In this document: positions 39,301-53,460 of the stretch, one piece after another
How the letters are laid out: every line of letters starts with the position of its first letter
Position numbering within the stretch: position 1 is the stretch's first letter
Source of the DNA: Odiellus spinosus
Lineage: Eukaryota > Arthropoda > Arachnida > Opiliones > Phalangiidae
DNA: 64,000 bases
Direction of reading: 5' to 3'
NCBI GenBank assembly: GCA_963920705.1
Contig: OY987234.1
Coordinates: forward strand, 806,001 to 870,000
Notes under the pieces: generated by a model
Told to the model about the DNA's origin: nothing
The model's input: only the letters and a program-made list of their open reading frames with translations
The model's database searches: none
Made by a program: the position numbers and the translations under genes

Positions 39301-42300
39301 TTTCCAAAGTGCAGATACACAAATTTCCCAAGTGCAGATCCAAAAATTTCCCAAGTGCAGATCCACAAATTTCCCAAGTGCATATCCACAAATTTCCCAA
39401 GTGCAGATCCACAAATTTCTCAAGTGCAGATCCACAAATTTTCCAAGTGCAGATCCACAAATTTCCCAAGTGCAGATGCACAAATTTCCCAAGTGCAGAT
39501 CCACAATTTTCCCAAGTGCAGATCCACAAAGTTCCCAAGTGCACATCCACAAATTTCCCAAGTGCAGATAATCAAATTTCCCAAGTGTAGATCCACAAAT
39601 TTCCCAAGTGTAGATCCACAAATTTCCCAAGTGCAGATCCACAAATTTCCCAAGTGCAGATCCACAAATTTTCCAAGTGCAGATCCACAAATTTCCCAAA
39701 TGCAGATGCACAAATTTCCCAAGTGCAGATCCACAATTTTCCCAAGTGCAGATCCACAAAGTTCCCAAGTGCAGATCCACAAATTTCCCAAGTGCACATC
39801 CACAAATTTCCCAAGTGCAGATAATCAAATTTCCCAAGTGTAGATCCACAAATTTCCCAAGTGTAGATCCACAAATTTCCCAAGTGTAGATCCACAAATT
39901 TCCCAAATGCAGATCCACAAATTTCCCAAATGCTGATCCACAAATTTCCCAAGTGCAGATCCACAAATTTCCCAAGTGCAGATACACAAATTTCCCAAGT
40001 GTAGATCCACAAATTTCCCAAGTGTAGATCCACAAATTTCCCAAGTGTAGATCCACAAATTTCCCAAGTGCAGATCCACAAATTTCCCAAGTGAAGATCC
40101 ACAAATTTCCCAAGTGCAGATCCACAAATTTCCCAAGTGCAGATCCACAAATTTCCCAAGTGTAGATCCACAAATTTCCCAAGTGCAGATCCACAAATTT
40201 CCCAAGTGTAGATACACAAATTTCCCAAGTGTAGATCCACAAATTTCCCAAATGTAGATCCACAAATTTCCCATGTGCAGATCCACAAATTTCCCAAGTG
40301 TATATCCACAAATTTCCCAAGTGTAGATCCACAAATTTCCCAAATGTAGATCCACAAATTTCCCAAGTGTAGATCCACAAATTTCCCAAGTGCAGATCCA
40401 CAGATTTCCCAAGTGTAGATCCACAAATTTCCCAAGTGTAGATCCACAAATTTCCCAAATGTAGATCCACAAATTTCCCAAGTGCAGATCCACAAATTTC
40501 CCAAGTGCAGATCCAAAAATTTCCCAAGTGCAGATCCACAAATTTCCCAAGTGCAGATCCACAAATTTCCCAAGTGTAGATCCAAAAATTTCCCAAGCGC
40601 AGATCCACAAATTTCCCAAGTGCATATCCACAAATTTCCCAAGTGCAGATCCACAAATTTCCCAAGTGCAGATCCACAAATTTCCCAAGTGTAGATCCAA
40701 AAATTTCCCAAGTGCAGATCCACAAATTTCCCAAGTGCATATCCACAAATTTCCCAAGTGCAGATCCACCAATTTCCCAAGTGTAGATCCACAAATTTCC
40801 CAAGTGTAGATCCACAAATTTCCCAAGTGTAGATCCACAAATTTCCCAAGTGTAGATCCACAAATTTCCCAAGTGCAGATCCACAAATTTCCCAAGTGTA
40901 GATCCACAAATTTCCCAAATGTAGATCCACAAATTTCCCAAGTGTATATCCACAAATTTCCCAAGTGCAGATCCACAGATTTCCCAAGTGTAGATCCACA
41001 AATTTCCCAAGTGTAGATCCACAAATTTCCCAAATGTAGATCCACAAATTTCCCAAGTGCAGATCCACAAATTTCCCAAGTGCAGATCCAAAAATTTCCC
41101 AAGTGCAGATCCACAAATTTCCCAAATGCTGATCCACAAATTTCCCAAGTGCAGATCCACAAATTTCCCAAGTGCAGATACACAAATTTCCCAAGTGTAG
41201 ATCCACAAATTTCCCAAGTGTAGATCCACAAATTTCCCAAGTGTAGATCCACAAATTTCCCAAGTGCAGATCCACAAATTTCCCAAGTGAAGATCCACAA
41301 ATTTCCCAAGTGCAGATCCACAAATTTCCCAAGTGCAGATCCACAAATTTCCCAAATGCTGATCCACAGATTTCCCAAGTGCAGATCCACAAATTTCCCA
41401 AGTGCAGATACACAAATTTCCCAAGTGTAGATCCACAAATTTCCCAAGTGTAGATCCACAAATTTCCCAAGTGTAGATCCACAAATTTCCCAAGTGCAGA
41501 TCCACAAATTTCCCAAATGTAGATCCACAAATTTCCCAAGTGTAGATACACAAATTTCCCAAGTGTAGATCCACAAATTTCCCAAATGTAGATCCACAAA
41601 TTTCCCAAGTGTAGATCCACAAATTTCCCAAGTGCAGATCCACAGATTTCCCAAGTGTAGATCCACAAATTTCCCAAGTGTAGATCCACAAATTTCCCAA
41701 ATGTAGATCCACAAATTTCCCAAGTGCAGATCCACAAATTTCCCAAGTGCAGATACAAAAATTTCCCAAGTGCAGATCCACAAATTTCCCAAGTGCAGAT
41801 CCACAAATTTCCCAAGTGTAGATCCAAAAATTTCCCAAGCGCAGATCCACAAATTTCCCAAGTGCATATCCACAAATTTCCCAAGTGCAGATCCACAAAT
41901 TTCCCAAGTGCAGATCCACAAATTTCCCAAGTGTAGATCCAAAAATTTCCCAAGTGCAGATCCACAAATTTCCCAAGTGCATATCCACAAATTTCCCAAG
42001 TGCAGATCCACAAATTTCCCAAGTGTAGATCCACAAATTTCCCAAGTGTAGATCCACAAATTTCCCAAGTGTAGATCCACAAATTTCCCAAGTGTAGATC
42101 CACAAATTTCCCAAGTGCAGATCCACAAATTTCCCAAGTGTAGATCCACAAATTTCCCAAATGTAGATCCACAAATTTCCCAAGTGTAGATCCACAAATT
42201 TCCCAAGTGCAGATCCACAGATTTCCCAAGTGTAGATCCACAAATTTCCCAAGTGTAGATCCACAAATTTCCCAAATGTAGATCCACAAATTTCCCAAGT

Positions 42301-42900
42301 GCAGATCCACAAATTTCCCAAGTGCAGATCCAAAAATTTCCCAAGTGCAGATCCACAAATTTCCCAAATGCTGATCCACAGATTTCCCAAGTGCAGATCC
42401 ACAAATTTCCCAAGTGCAGATACACAAATTTCCCAAGTGTAGATCCACAAATTTCCCAAGTGTAGATCCACAAATTTCCCAAGTGTAGATCCACAAATTT
42501 CCCAAGTGCAGATCCACAAATTTCCCAAGTGAAGATCCACAAATTTCCCAAGTGCAGATCCACAAATTTCCCAAGTGCAGATCCACAAATTTCCCAAGTG
42601 TAGATCCACAAATTTCCCAAGTGCAGATCCACAAATTTCCCAAGTGTAGATACACAAATTTCCCAAGTGTAGATCCACAAATTTCCCAAATGTAGATCCA
42701 CAAATTTCCCATGTGCAGATCCACAAATTTCCCAAGTGTATATCCACAAATTTCCCAAGTGTAGATCCACAAATTTCCCAAATGTAGATCCACAAATTTC
42801 CCAAGTGCACATCCACAAATTTCCCAAGTGCAGATCCACAGATTTCCCAAGTGTAGATCCACAAATTTCCCAAGTGTAGATCCACAAATTTCCCAAATGT
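36001..42900. repeat. 6900-bp tandem duplication, copy 1 (300 monomers)
   Basis: Lines beginning at 36001 and 42901 are identical in order for hundreds of bases. The 6900-bp shift then holds through to about 47.7 kb, with markers paired at 37078/43978, 38477/45377, 39420/46320 and 40482/47382. After about 41.7 kb the shift is 6923 bp, so one copy differs by one monomer. To the left of 36001 the match fails at once, which fixes the left edge to within one or two monomers. Private changes in this copy include CCAGAGTG near 37351, CACATATTTCC near 37526 and GTGCACATCC near 42806. Confidence 0.85.
36341..37190. repeat. 851-bp tandem duplication, copy 2
   Basis: This is the partner of about 35480-36340. 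Homology stops near 37190, where a T-type monomer replaces a C-type one. CAAACTTCCC near 36354 is private to the end of the first copy. Confidence 0.7.
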
Positions 42901-45900
42901 AGATCCACAAATTTCCCAAGTGCAGATCCACAAATTTCCCAAGTGTAGATCCACAAATTTCCCATGTGCAGATCCACAAATTTCCCAAGTGTAGAACCAC
43001 AAATTTCCCAAGTGTAGATCCACAAATTCCCCATGTGCTGATCCACAAATTTCCCAAGTGTAGATCCACAAATTTCAGAAGTTTAGATCCACAAATTTCC
43101 CAAATGTAGATCCACAAATTTCCCAAGTGCAGATCCACAAATTTCCCAAGTGCAGATCCAAAAATTTCTCAAGTGCAGATCCACAAATTTTCCAAGTGCA
43201 GATCCACAAATTTCCCAAGTGCAGATCCACAAATTTCCCAAGTGCAGATCCACAAATTTCCCAAGTGTAGATCCACAAATTTCCCAAGTGTAGATCCACA
43301 AATTTCCCATGTGCTGATCCACAAATTTCCCAAGTGTAGATCCACAAATTTCAGAAGTGTAGATCCACAAATTTCCCAAATGTAGATCCACAAATTTCCC
43401 AAGTGTAGATCCACAAATTTCCCAAGTGTAGATCCAAAAATTTCCCAAATGTAGATCCACAAATTTCCCATGTGCATATCCACAAATTTCCCAAGTGCAG
43501 AACCACAAATTTCCCAAGTGCAGATCCAAAAATTTCCCAAGTGCAGATCCACAAATTTCCCAAGTGCAGATCCACAAATTTCCCAAGTGCAGATCCAAAA
43601 TTTTCCCAAGTGCAGATCCACAAAGTTCCCAAGTGCAGATCCACAAATTTCCCAAGTGCACATCCACAAATTTCCCAAGTGCAGATAATCAAATTTCCCA
43701 ATTGTAGATCCACAAATTTCCCAAGTGTAGAACCACAAATTTCCCAAGTGCAGATCCACAAATTTCCCAAGTGCAGATCCACAAATTTCCCAAGTGTAGA
43801 TCCACAAATTTCCCATGTGCAGATCCACAAATTTCCCAAGTGTAGAACCACAAATTTCCCAAGTGTAGATCCACAAATTCCCCATGTGCTGATCCACAAA
43901 TTTCCCAAGTGTAGATCCACAAATTTCAGAAGTTTAGATCCACAAATTTCCCAAATGTAGATCCACAAATTTCCCAAGTGCAGATCCACAAATTTCCCAA
44001 GTGCAGATCCAAAAATTTCTCAAGTGCAGATCCACAAATTTTCCAAGTGCAGATCCACAAATTTCCCAAGTGCAGATCCACAAATTTCCCAAGTGTAGAT
44101 CCACAAATTTCCCAAGTGCAGATCCACAAATTTCCCAAGTGCAGATCCACAAATTTCCCAAGTGCAGATCCACAAATTTCCCAAGTGCAGATCCACAATT
44201 TTCCCAAGTGCAGATCCACAAATTTCCAAAGTGTATATCCACAAATTTCCCAAGTGTAGATCCACAAATTTCCCAAATGTAGATCCACAAATTTCCCAAG
44301 TGTAGATCCACAAATTTCCCAAGTGCAGATCCACAGATTTCCCAAGTGTAGATCCACAAATTTCCCAAGTGTAGATCCACAAATTTCCCAAATGTAGATC
44401 CACAAATTTCCCAAGCGCAGATCCACAAATTTCCCAAGTGCAGATCCACAAATTTCCCAAGTGTAGATCCAAAAATTTCCCAAGTGCAGATCCACAAATT
44501 TCCCAAGTGCATATCCACAAATTTCCCAAGTGCAGATACTCAAATTTCCCAAGTATAGATCCGCAAATTTCCCAAGTGTAGATCCACAAATTTCCCAAGT
44601 GTAGATCCACAAATTTCCCAAGTGCAGATACACAAATTTCCCAAGTGCAGATCCAAAAATTTCCCAAGTGCAGATCCACAAATTTAACAAGTGCAGATCC
44701 ACAAATTTCCCAAGTGCACATCCACAAATTTCCCAAGTGCAGATAATCAAATTTCCCAAGTGTAGATCCACAAATTTCCCAAGTGTAGATCCACAAATTT
44801 AACAAATGCAGATCCACAAATTTCCCAAGTGCAGATCCACAAATTTCCCAAGTGCAGATACACAAATTTCCCAAGTGCAGATCCACAAATTTCCCAAGTG
44901 CAGATCCACAATTTTCCCAAGTGCAGATCCACAAAGTTCCCAAGTGCAGATCCACAAATTTCCCAAGTGTACATCCACAAATTTCCCAAGTGCAGATAAT
45001 CAAATTTCCCAAGTGTAGATCCACAAATTTCCCAAGTGTAGAACCACAAATTTCCCAAGTGTAGATCCACAAATTTCCCAAGAGCAGATCCACAAATTTC
45101 CCAAGTGCAGATGCAAAATTTTCCCAAGTGCAGATCCACAAAGTTCCCAAGTGCAGATCCACAAATTTCCCAAGTGCATATCCACAAATTTCCCAAGTGC
45201 AGATACTCAAATTTCCCAAGTATAGATCCGCAAATTTCCCAATTGTAGATCCACAAATTTCCCAAGTGTAGATCCACAAATTTCCCAAGTGCAGATGCAC
45301 AAATTTCCCAAGTGTAGATCCACAAATTTCCCAAGTGCAGATCCACAAATTTCCCAAGTGCAGATCCACAAATTTCTCAAGTGCAGATCCACAAATTTCC
45401 CAAGTGCAGATCCACAAATTTCCCAAGTGTAGATCCACAAATTTCCCAAGTGCAGATCCACAAATTTCCCAAGTGTAGATACACAAATTTCCCAAGTGTA
45501 GATCCACAAATTTCCCAAATGTAGATCCACAAATTTCCCATGTGCAGATTCACAAATTTCCAAAGTGTATATCCACAAATTTCCCAAGTGTAGATCCACA
45601 AATTTCCCAAATGTAGATCCACAAATTTCCCAAGTGTAGATCCACAAATTTCCCAAGTGCAGATCCACAGATTTCCCAAGTGTAGATCCACAAATTTCCC
45701 AAGTGTAGATCCACAAATTTCCCAAATGTAGATCCACAAATTTCCCAAGCGCAGATCCACAAATTTCCCAAGTGCAGATCCACAAATTTCCCAAGTGTAG
45801 ATCCAAAAATTTCCCAAGTGCAGATCCACAAATTTCCCAAGTGTAGATCCACAAATTTCCCAAGTGCAGATACACAAATTTCCCAAGTGCAGATCCAAAA

Positions 45901-48900
45901 ATTTCCCAAGTGCAGATCCACAAATTTCCCAAGTGCATATCCACAAATTTCCCAAGTGCAGATCCACAAATTTCCCAAGTGCAGATCCACAAATTTTCCA
46001 AGTGCAGATCCACAAATTTCCCAAGTGCAGATGCACAAATTTCCCAAGTGCAGATCCACAATTTTCCCAAGTGCAGATCCACAAAGTTCCCAAGTGCAGA
46101 TCCACAAATTTCCCAAGTGCACATCCACAAATTTCCCAAGTGCAGATAATCAAATTTCCCAAGTGTAGATCCACAAATTTCCCAAGTGTAGATACACAAA
46201 TTTCCAAAGTGCAGATACACAAATTTCCCAAGTGCAGATCCAAAAATTTCCCAAGTGCAGATCCACAAATTTCCCAAGTGCATATCCACAAATTTCCCAA
46301 GTGCAGATCCACAAATTTCTCAAGTGCAGATCCACAAATTTTCCAAGTGCAGATCCACAAATTTCCCAAGTGCAGATGCACAAATTTCCCAAGTGCAGAT
46401 CCACAATTTTCCCAAGTGCAGATCCACAAAGTTCCCAAGTGCACATCCACAAATTTCCCAAGTGCAGATAATCAAATTTCCCAAGTGTAGATCCACAAAT
46501 TTCCCAAGTGTAGATCCACAAATTTCCCAAGTGCAGATCCACAAATTTCCCAAGTGCAGATCCACAAATTTTCCAAGTGCAGATCCACAAATTTCCCAAA
46601 TGCAGATGCACAAATTTCCCAAGTGCAGATCCACAATTTTCCCAAGTGCAGATCCACAAAGTTCCCAAGTGCAGATCCACAAATTTCCCAAGTGCACATC
46701 CACAAATTTCCCAAGTGCAGATAATCAAATTTCCCAAGTGTAGATCCACAAATTTCCCAAGTGTAGATCCACAAATTTCCCAAGTGTAGATCCACAAATT
46801 TCCCAAATGCAGATCCACAAATTTCCCAAATGCTGATCCACAAATTTCCCAAGTGCAGATCCACAAATTTCCCAAGTGCAGATACACAAATTTCCCAAGT
46901 GTAGATCCACAAATTTCCCAAGTGTAGATCCACAAATTTCCCAAGGGTAGATCCACAAATTTCCCAAGTGCAGATCCACAAATTTCCCAAGTGAAGATCC
47001 ACAAATTTCCCAAGTGCAGATCCACTAATTTCCCAAGTGCAGATCCACAAATTTCCCAAGTGTAGATCCACAAATTTCCCAAGTGCAGATCCACAAATTT
47101 CCCAAGTGTAGATACACAAATTTCCCAAGTGTAGATCCACAAATTTCCCAAATGTAGATCCACAAATTTCCCATGTGCAGATCCACAAATTTCCCAAGTG
47201 TATATCCACAAATTTCCCAAGTGTAGATCCACAAATTTCCCAAATGTAGATCCACAAATTTCCCAAGTGTAGATCCACAAATTTCCCAAGTGCAGATCCA
47301 CAGATTTCCCAAGTGTAGATCCACAAATTTCCCAAGTGTAGATCCACAAATTTCCCAAATGTAGATCCACAAATTTCCCAAGTGCAGATCCACAAATTTC
47401 CCAAGTGCAGATCCAAAAATTTCCCAAGTGCAGATCCACAAATTTCCCAAGTGCAGATCCACAAATTTCCCAAGTGTAGATCCAAAAATTTCCCAAGCGC
47501 AGATCCACAAATTTCCCAAGTGCATATCCACAAATTTCCCAAGTGCAGATCCACAAATTTCCCAAGTGCAGATCCACAAATTTCCCAAGTGTAGATCCAA
47601 AAATTTCCCAAGTGCAGATCCACAAATTTCCCAAGTGCATATCCACAAATTTCCCAAGTGCAGATCCACCAATTTCCCAAGTGTAGATCCACAAATTTCC
47701 CAAGTGTAGATCCACAAATTTCCCAAGTGTAGATCCACAAATTTCCCAAGTGTAGATCCACAAATTTCCCAATTGCAGATCCACAAATTTCCCAAGTGTA
47801 GATCCACAAATTTCCCAAATGTAGATCCACAAATTTCCCAAGTGTAGATCCACAAATTTCCCAAGTGCAGATCCACAGATTTCCCAAGTGTAGATCCACA
47901 AATTTCCCAAGTGTAGATCCACAAATTTCCCAAATGTAGATCCACAAATTTCCCAAGTGCAGATCCACAAATTTCCCAAGTGCAGATCCAAAAATTTCCC
48001 AAGTGCAGATCCACAAATTTCCCAAATGCTGATCCACAAATTTCCCAAGTGCAGATCCACAAATTTCCCAAGTGCAGATACACAAATTTCCCAAGTGTAG
48101 ATCCACAAATTTCCCAAGTGTAGATCCACAAATTTCCCAAGTGTAGATCCACAAATTTCCCAAGTGCAGATCCACAAATTTCCCAAGTGAAGATCCACAA
48201 ATTTCCCAAGTGCAGATCCACAAATTTCCCAAGTGCAGATCCACAAATTTCCCAAGTGTAGATCCACAAATTTCCCAAGTGCAGATCCACAAATTTCCCA
48301 AGTGTAGATACACAAATTTCCCAAGTGTAGATCCACAAATTTCCCAAATGTAGATCCACAAATTTTCCATGTGCAGATCCACAAATTTCCCAAGTGTATA
48401 TCCACAAATTTCCCAAGTGTAGATCCACAAATTTCCCAAATGTAGATCCACAAATTTCCCAAGTGTAGATACACAAATTTCCCAAGTGTAGATCCACAAA
48501 TTTCCCAAATGTAGATCCACAAATTTCCCAAGTGTAGATCCACAAATTTCCCAAGTGCAGATCCACAGATTTCCCAAGTGTAGATCCACAAATTTCCCAA
48601 GTGTAGATCCACAAATTTCCCAAATGTAGATCCACAAATTTCCCAAGTGCAGATCCACAAATTTCCCAAGTGCAGATACAAAAATTTCCCAAGTGCAGAT
48701 CCACAAATTTCCCAAGTGCAGATCCACAAATTTCCCAAGTGTAGATCCAAAAATTTCCCAAGCGCAGATCCACAAATTTCCCAAGTGCATATCCACAAAT
48801 TTCCCAAGTGCAGATCCACAAATTTCCCAAGTGCAGATCCACAAATTTCCCAAGTGTAGATCCAAAAATTTCCCAAGTGCAGATCCACAAATTTCCCAAG

Positions 48901-49530
48901 TGCATATCCACAAATTTCCCAAGTGCAGATCCACAAATTTCCCAAGTGTAGATCCACAAATTTCCCAAGTGTAGATCCACAAATTTCCCAAGTGTAGATC
49001 CACAAATTTCCCAAGTGTAGATCCACAAATTTCCCAAGTGCAGATCCACAAATTTCCCAAGTGTAGATCCACAAATTTCCCAAATGTAGATCCACAAATT
49101 TCCCAAGTGTAGATCCACAAATTTCCCAAGTGCAGATCCACAGATTTCCCAAGTGTAGATCCACAAATTTCCCAAGTGTAGATCCACAAATTTCCCAAAT
49201 GTAGATCCACAAATTTCCCAAGTGCAGATCCACAAATTTCCCAAGTGCAGATCCAAAAATTTCCCAAGTGCAGATCCACAAATTTCCCAAATGCTGATCC
49301 ACAGATTTCCCAAGTGCAGATCCACAAATTTCCCAAGTGCAGATACACAAATTTCCCAAGTGTAGATCCACAAATTTCCCAAGTGTAGATCCACAAATTT
49401 CCCAAGTGTAGATCCACAAATTTCCCAAGTGCAGATCCACAAATTTCCCAAGTGAAGATCCACAAATTTCCCAAGTGCAGATCCACAAATTTCCCAAGTG
49501 CAGATCCACAAATTTCCCAAGTGCAGATCC
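42901..49530. repeat. 6900-bp tandem duplication, copy 2
   Basis: This starts exactly where copy 1 ends, so the duplication is head to tail. Equivalence to copy 1 ends near 49.53 kb, before the last ~300 bp. There the sequence switches to a further copy of material from 46.26 kb onward. Private differences include AAATTTAACAAGTGC near 44684, where copy 1 near 37784 has AAATTTCCCAAGTGC; GGGTAGATCC near 46946; and CAATTGCAG near 47771. Confidence 0.85.
46260..49525. repeat. 3266-bp tandem duplication, copy 1 (142 monomers)
   Basis: The stretch is repeated immediately at about 49526-52791. Markers pair at a constant 3266 bp: 46320/49586, 46577/49843, 47382/50648, 47428/50694 and 48647/51913. 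Because copy 1 lies inside the second 6900-bp unit and carries its private marks (GGGTAGATCC, CAATTGCAG), this duplication came after the 6900-bp one. Confidence 0.85.
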
Positions 49531-52500
49531 ACAAATTTCCCAAGTGCATATCCACAAATTTCCCAAGTGCAGATCCACAAATTTCTCAAGTGCAGATCCA
49601 CAAATTTTCCAAGTGCAGATCCACAAATTTCCCAAGTGCAGATGCACAAATTTCCCAAGTGCAGATCCACAATTTTCCCAAGTGCAGATCCACAAAGTTC
49701 CCAAGTGCACATCCACAAATTTCCCAAGTGCAGATAATCAAATTTCCCAAGTGTAGATCCACAAATTTCCCAAGTGTAGATCCACAAATTTCCCAAGTGC
49801 AGATCCACAAATTTCCCAAGTGCAGATCCACAAATTTTCCAAGTGCAGATCCACAAATTTCCCAAATGCAGATGCACAAATTTCCCAAGTGCAGATCCAC
49901 AATTTTCCCAAGTGCAGATCCACAAAGTTCCCAAGTGCAGATCCACAAATTTCCCAAGTGCACATCCACAAATTTCCCAAGTGCAGATAATCAAATTTCC
50001 CAAGTGTAGATCCACAAATTTCCCAAGTGTAGATCCACAAATTTCCCAAGTGTAGATCCACAAATTTCCCAAATGCAGATCCACAAATTTCCCAAATGCT
50101 GATCCACAAATTTCCCAAGTGCAGATCCACAAATTTCCCAAGTGCAGATACACAAATTTCCCAAGTGTAGATCCACAAATTTCCCAAGTGTAGATCCACA
50201 AATTTCCCAAGGGTAGATCCACAAATTTCCCAAGTGCAGATCCACAAATTTCCCAAGTGAAGATCCACAAATTTCCCAAGTGCAGATCCACAAATTTCCC
50301 AAGTGCAGATCCACAAATTTCCCAAGTGTAGATCCACAAATTTCCCAAGTGCAGATCCACAAATTTCCCAAGTGTAGATACACAAATTTCCCAAGTGTAG
50401 ATCCACAAATTTCCCAAATGTAGATCCACAAATTTCCCATGTGCAGATCCACAAATTTCCCAAGTGTATATCCACAAATTTCCCAAGTGTAGATCCACAA
50501 ATTTCCCAAATGTAGATCCACAAATTTCCCAAGTGTAGATCCACAAATTTCCCAAGTGCAGATCCACAGATTTCCCAAGTGTAGATCCACAAATTTCCCA
50601 AGTGTAGATCCACAAATTTCCCAAATGTAGATCCACAAATTTCCCAAGTGCAGATCCACAAATTTCCCAAGTGCAGATCCAAAAATTTCCCAAGTGCAGA
50701 TCCACAAATTTCCCAAGTGCAGATCCACAAATTTCCCAAGTGTAGATCCAAAAATTTCCCAAGCGCAGATCCACAAATTTCCCAAGTGCATATCCACAAA
50801 TTTCCCAAGTGCAGATCCACAAATTTCCCAAGTGCAGATCCACAAATTTCCCAAGTGTAGATCCAAAAATTTCCCAAGTGCAGATCCACAAATTTCCCAA
50901 GTGCATATCCACAAATTTCCCAAGTGCAGATCCACCAATTTCCCAAGTGTAGATCCACAAATTTCCCAAGTGTAGATCCACAAATTTCCCAAGTGTAGAT
51001 CCACAAATTTCCTAAGTGTAGATCCACAAATTTCCCAATTGCAGATCCACAAATTTCCCAAGTGTAGATCCACAAATTTCCCAAATGTAGATCCACAAAT
51101 TTCCCAAGTGTAGATCCACAAATTTCCCAAGTGCAGATCCACAGATTTCCCAAGTGTAGATCCACAAATTTCCCAAGTGTAGATCCACAAATTTCCCAAA
51201 TGTAGATCCACAAATTTCCCAAGTGCAGATCCACAAATTTCCCAAGTGCAGATCCAAAAATTTCCCAAGTGCAGATCCACAAATTTCCCAAATGCTGATC
51301 CACAAATTTCCCAAGTGCAGATCCACAAATTTCCCAAGTGCAGATACACAAATTTCCCAAGTGTAGATCCACAAATTTCCCAAGTGTAGATCCACAAATT
51401 TCCCAAGTGTAGATCCACAAATTTCCCAAGTGCAGATCCACAAATTTCCCAAGTGAAGATCCACAAATTTCCCAAGTGCAGATCCACAAATTTCCCAAGT
51501 GCAGATCCACAAATTTCCCAAGTGTAGATCCACAAATTTCCCAAGTGCAGATCCACAAATTTCCCAAGTGTAGATACACAAATTTCCCAAGTGTAGATCC
51601 ACAAATTTCCCAAATGTAGATCCACAAATTTTCCATGTGCAGATCCACAAATTTCCCAAGTGTATATCCACAAATTTCCCAAGTGTAGATCCACAAATTT
51701 CCCAAATGTAGATCCACAAATTTCCCAAGTGTAGATACACAAATTTCCCAAGTGTAGATCCACAAATTTCCCAAATGTAGATCCACAAATTTCCCAAGTG
51801 TAGATCCACAAATTTCCCAAGTGCAGATCCACAGATTTCCCAAGTGTAGATCCACAAATTTCCCAAGTGTAGATCCACAAATTTCCCAAATGTAGATCCA
51901 CAAATTTCCCAAGTGCAGATCCACAAATTTCCCAAGTGCAGATACAAAAATTTCCCAAGTGCAGATCCACAAATTTCCCAAGTGCAGATCCACAAATTTC
52001 CCAAGTGTAGATCCAAAAATTTCCCAAGCGCAGATCCACAAATTTCCCAAGTGCATATCCACAAATTTCCCAAGTGCAGATCCACAAATTTCCCAAGTGC
52101 AGATCCACAAATTTCCCAAGTGTAGATCCAAAAATTTCCCAAGTGCAGATCCACAAATTTCCCAAGTGCATATCCACAAATTTCCCAAGTGCAGATCCAC
52201 AAATTTCCCAAGTGTAGATCCACAAATTTCCCAAGTGTAGATCCACAAATTTCCCAAGTGTAGATCCACAAATTTCCCAAGTGTAGATCCACAAATTTCC
52301 CAAGTGCAGATCCACAAATTTCCCAAGTGTAGATCCACAAATTTCCCAAATGTAGATCCACAAATTTCCCAAGTGTAGATCCACAAATTTCCCAAGTGCA
52401 GATCCACAGATTTCCCAAGTGTAGATCCACAAATTTCCCAAGTGTAGATCCACAAATTTCCCAAATGTAGATCCACAAATTTCCCAAGTGCAGATCCACA

Positions 52501-52791
52501 AATTTCCCAAGTGCAGATCCAAAAATTTCCCAAGTGCAGATCCACAAATTTCCCAAATGCTGATCCACAGATTTCCCAAGTGCAGATCCACAAATTTCCC
52601 AAGTGCAGATACACAAATTTCCCAAGTGTAGATCCACAAATTTCCCAAGTGTAGATCCACAAATTTCCCAAGTGTAGATCCACAAATTTCCCAAGTGCAG
52701 ATCCACAAATTTCCCAAGTGAAGATCCACAAATTTCCCAAGTGCAGATCCACAAATTTCCCAAGTGCAGATCCACAAATTTCCCAAGTGTA
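49526..52791. repeat. 3266-bp tandem duplication, copy 2
   Basis: This carries the GGGTAGATCC change near 50212 and CAATTGCAG near 51037, inherited from copy 1. One private change is CCTAAG near 51012, the only such monomer outside domain A. The rest of the copy is almost unchanged, which marks it as the youngest large event I can order. Confidence 0.85.
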
Positions 52792-53460
52792 GATCCACAA
52801 ATTTCCCAAGTGCAGATCCACAAATTTCCCAAGTGTAGATACACAAATTTCCCAAGTGTAGATCCACAAATTTCCCAAATGTAGATCCACAAATTTCCCA
52901 TGTGCAGATCCACAAATTTCCCAAGTGTATATCCACAAATTTCCCAAGTGTAGATCCACAAATTTCCCAAATGTAGATCCACAAATTTCCCAAGTGTAGA
53001 TCCACAAATTTCCCAAGTGCAGATCCACAGATTTCCCAAGTGTAGATCCACAAATTTCCCAAGTGTAGATCCACAAATTTCCCAAATGTAGATCCACAAA
53101 TTTCCCAAGTGCAGATCCACAAATTTCCCAAGTGCAGATCCAAAAATTTCCCAAGTGCAGATCCACAAATTTCCCAAGTGCAGATCCACAAATTTCCCAA
53201 GTGTAGATCCAAAAATTTCCCAAGCGCAGATCCACAAATTTCCCAAGTGCATATCCACAAATTTCCCAAGTGCAGATCCACAAATTTCCCAAGTGCAGAT
53301 CCACAAATTTCCCAAGTGTAGATCCAAAAATTTCCCAAGTGCAGATCCACAAATTTCCCAAGTGCATATCCACAAATTTCCCATGTGCAGATCCACAAAT
53401 TTCCCAAGTGTAGATCCACAAATTTCCCAAGTGTAGATCCACAAATTTCCCAAGTGTAGA
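52550..53460. repeat. 2461-bp-offset copy of 50.09-51.02 kb
   Basis: Markers at 50648 and 50694 recur at 53109 and 53155, a shift of 107 monomers. The left edge lies near the CCCAAATGCTGATCC monomer. The match ends near 53460. This copy has CCATGTGCAG near 53381, where its partner near 50920 has CCAAGTGCAG. Confidence 0.65.

Noticed and set aside
36001..42900. A single fixed higher-order unit of about 6-7 kb for the whole array
   Set aside because: The 6121-, 6074/6281- and 6900-bp offsets involve different sequence and do not continue into each other. They are separate duplications of similar size, not copies of one unit.
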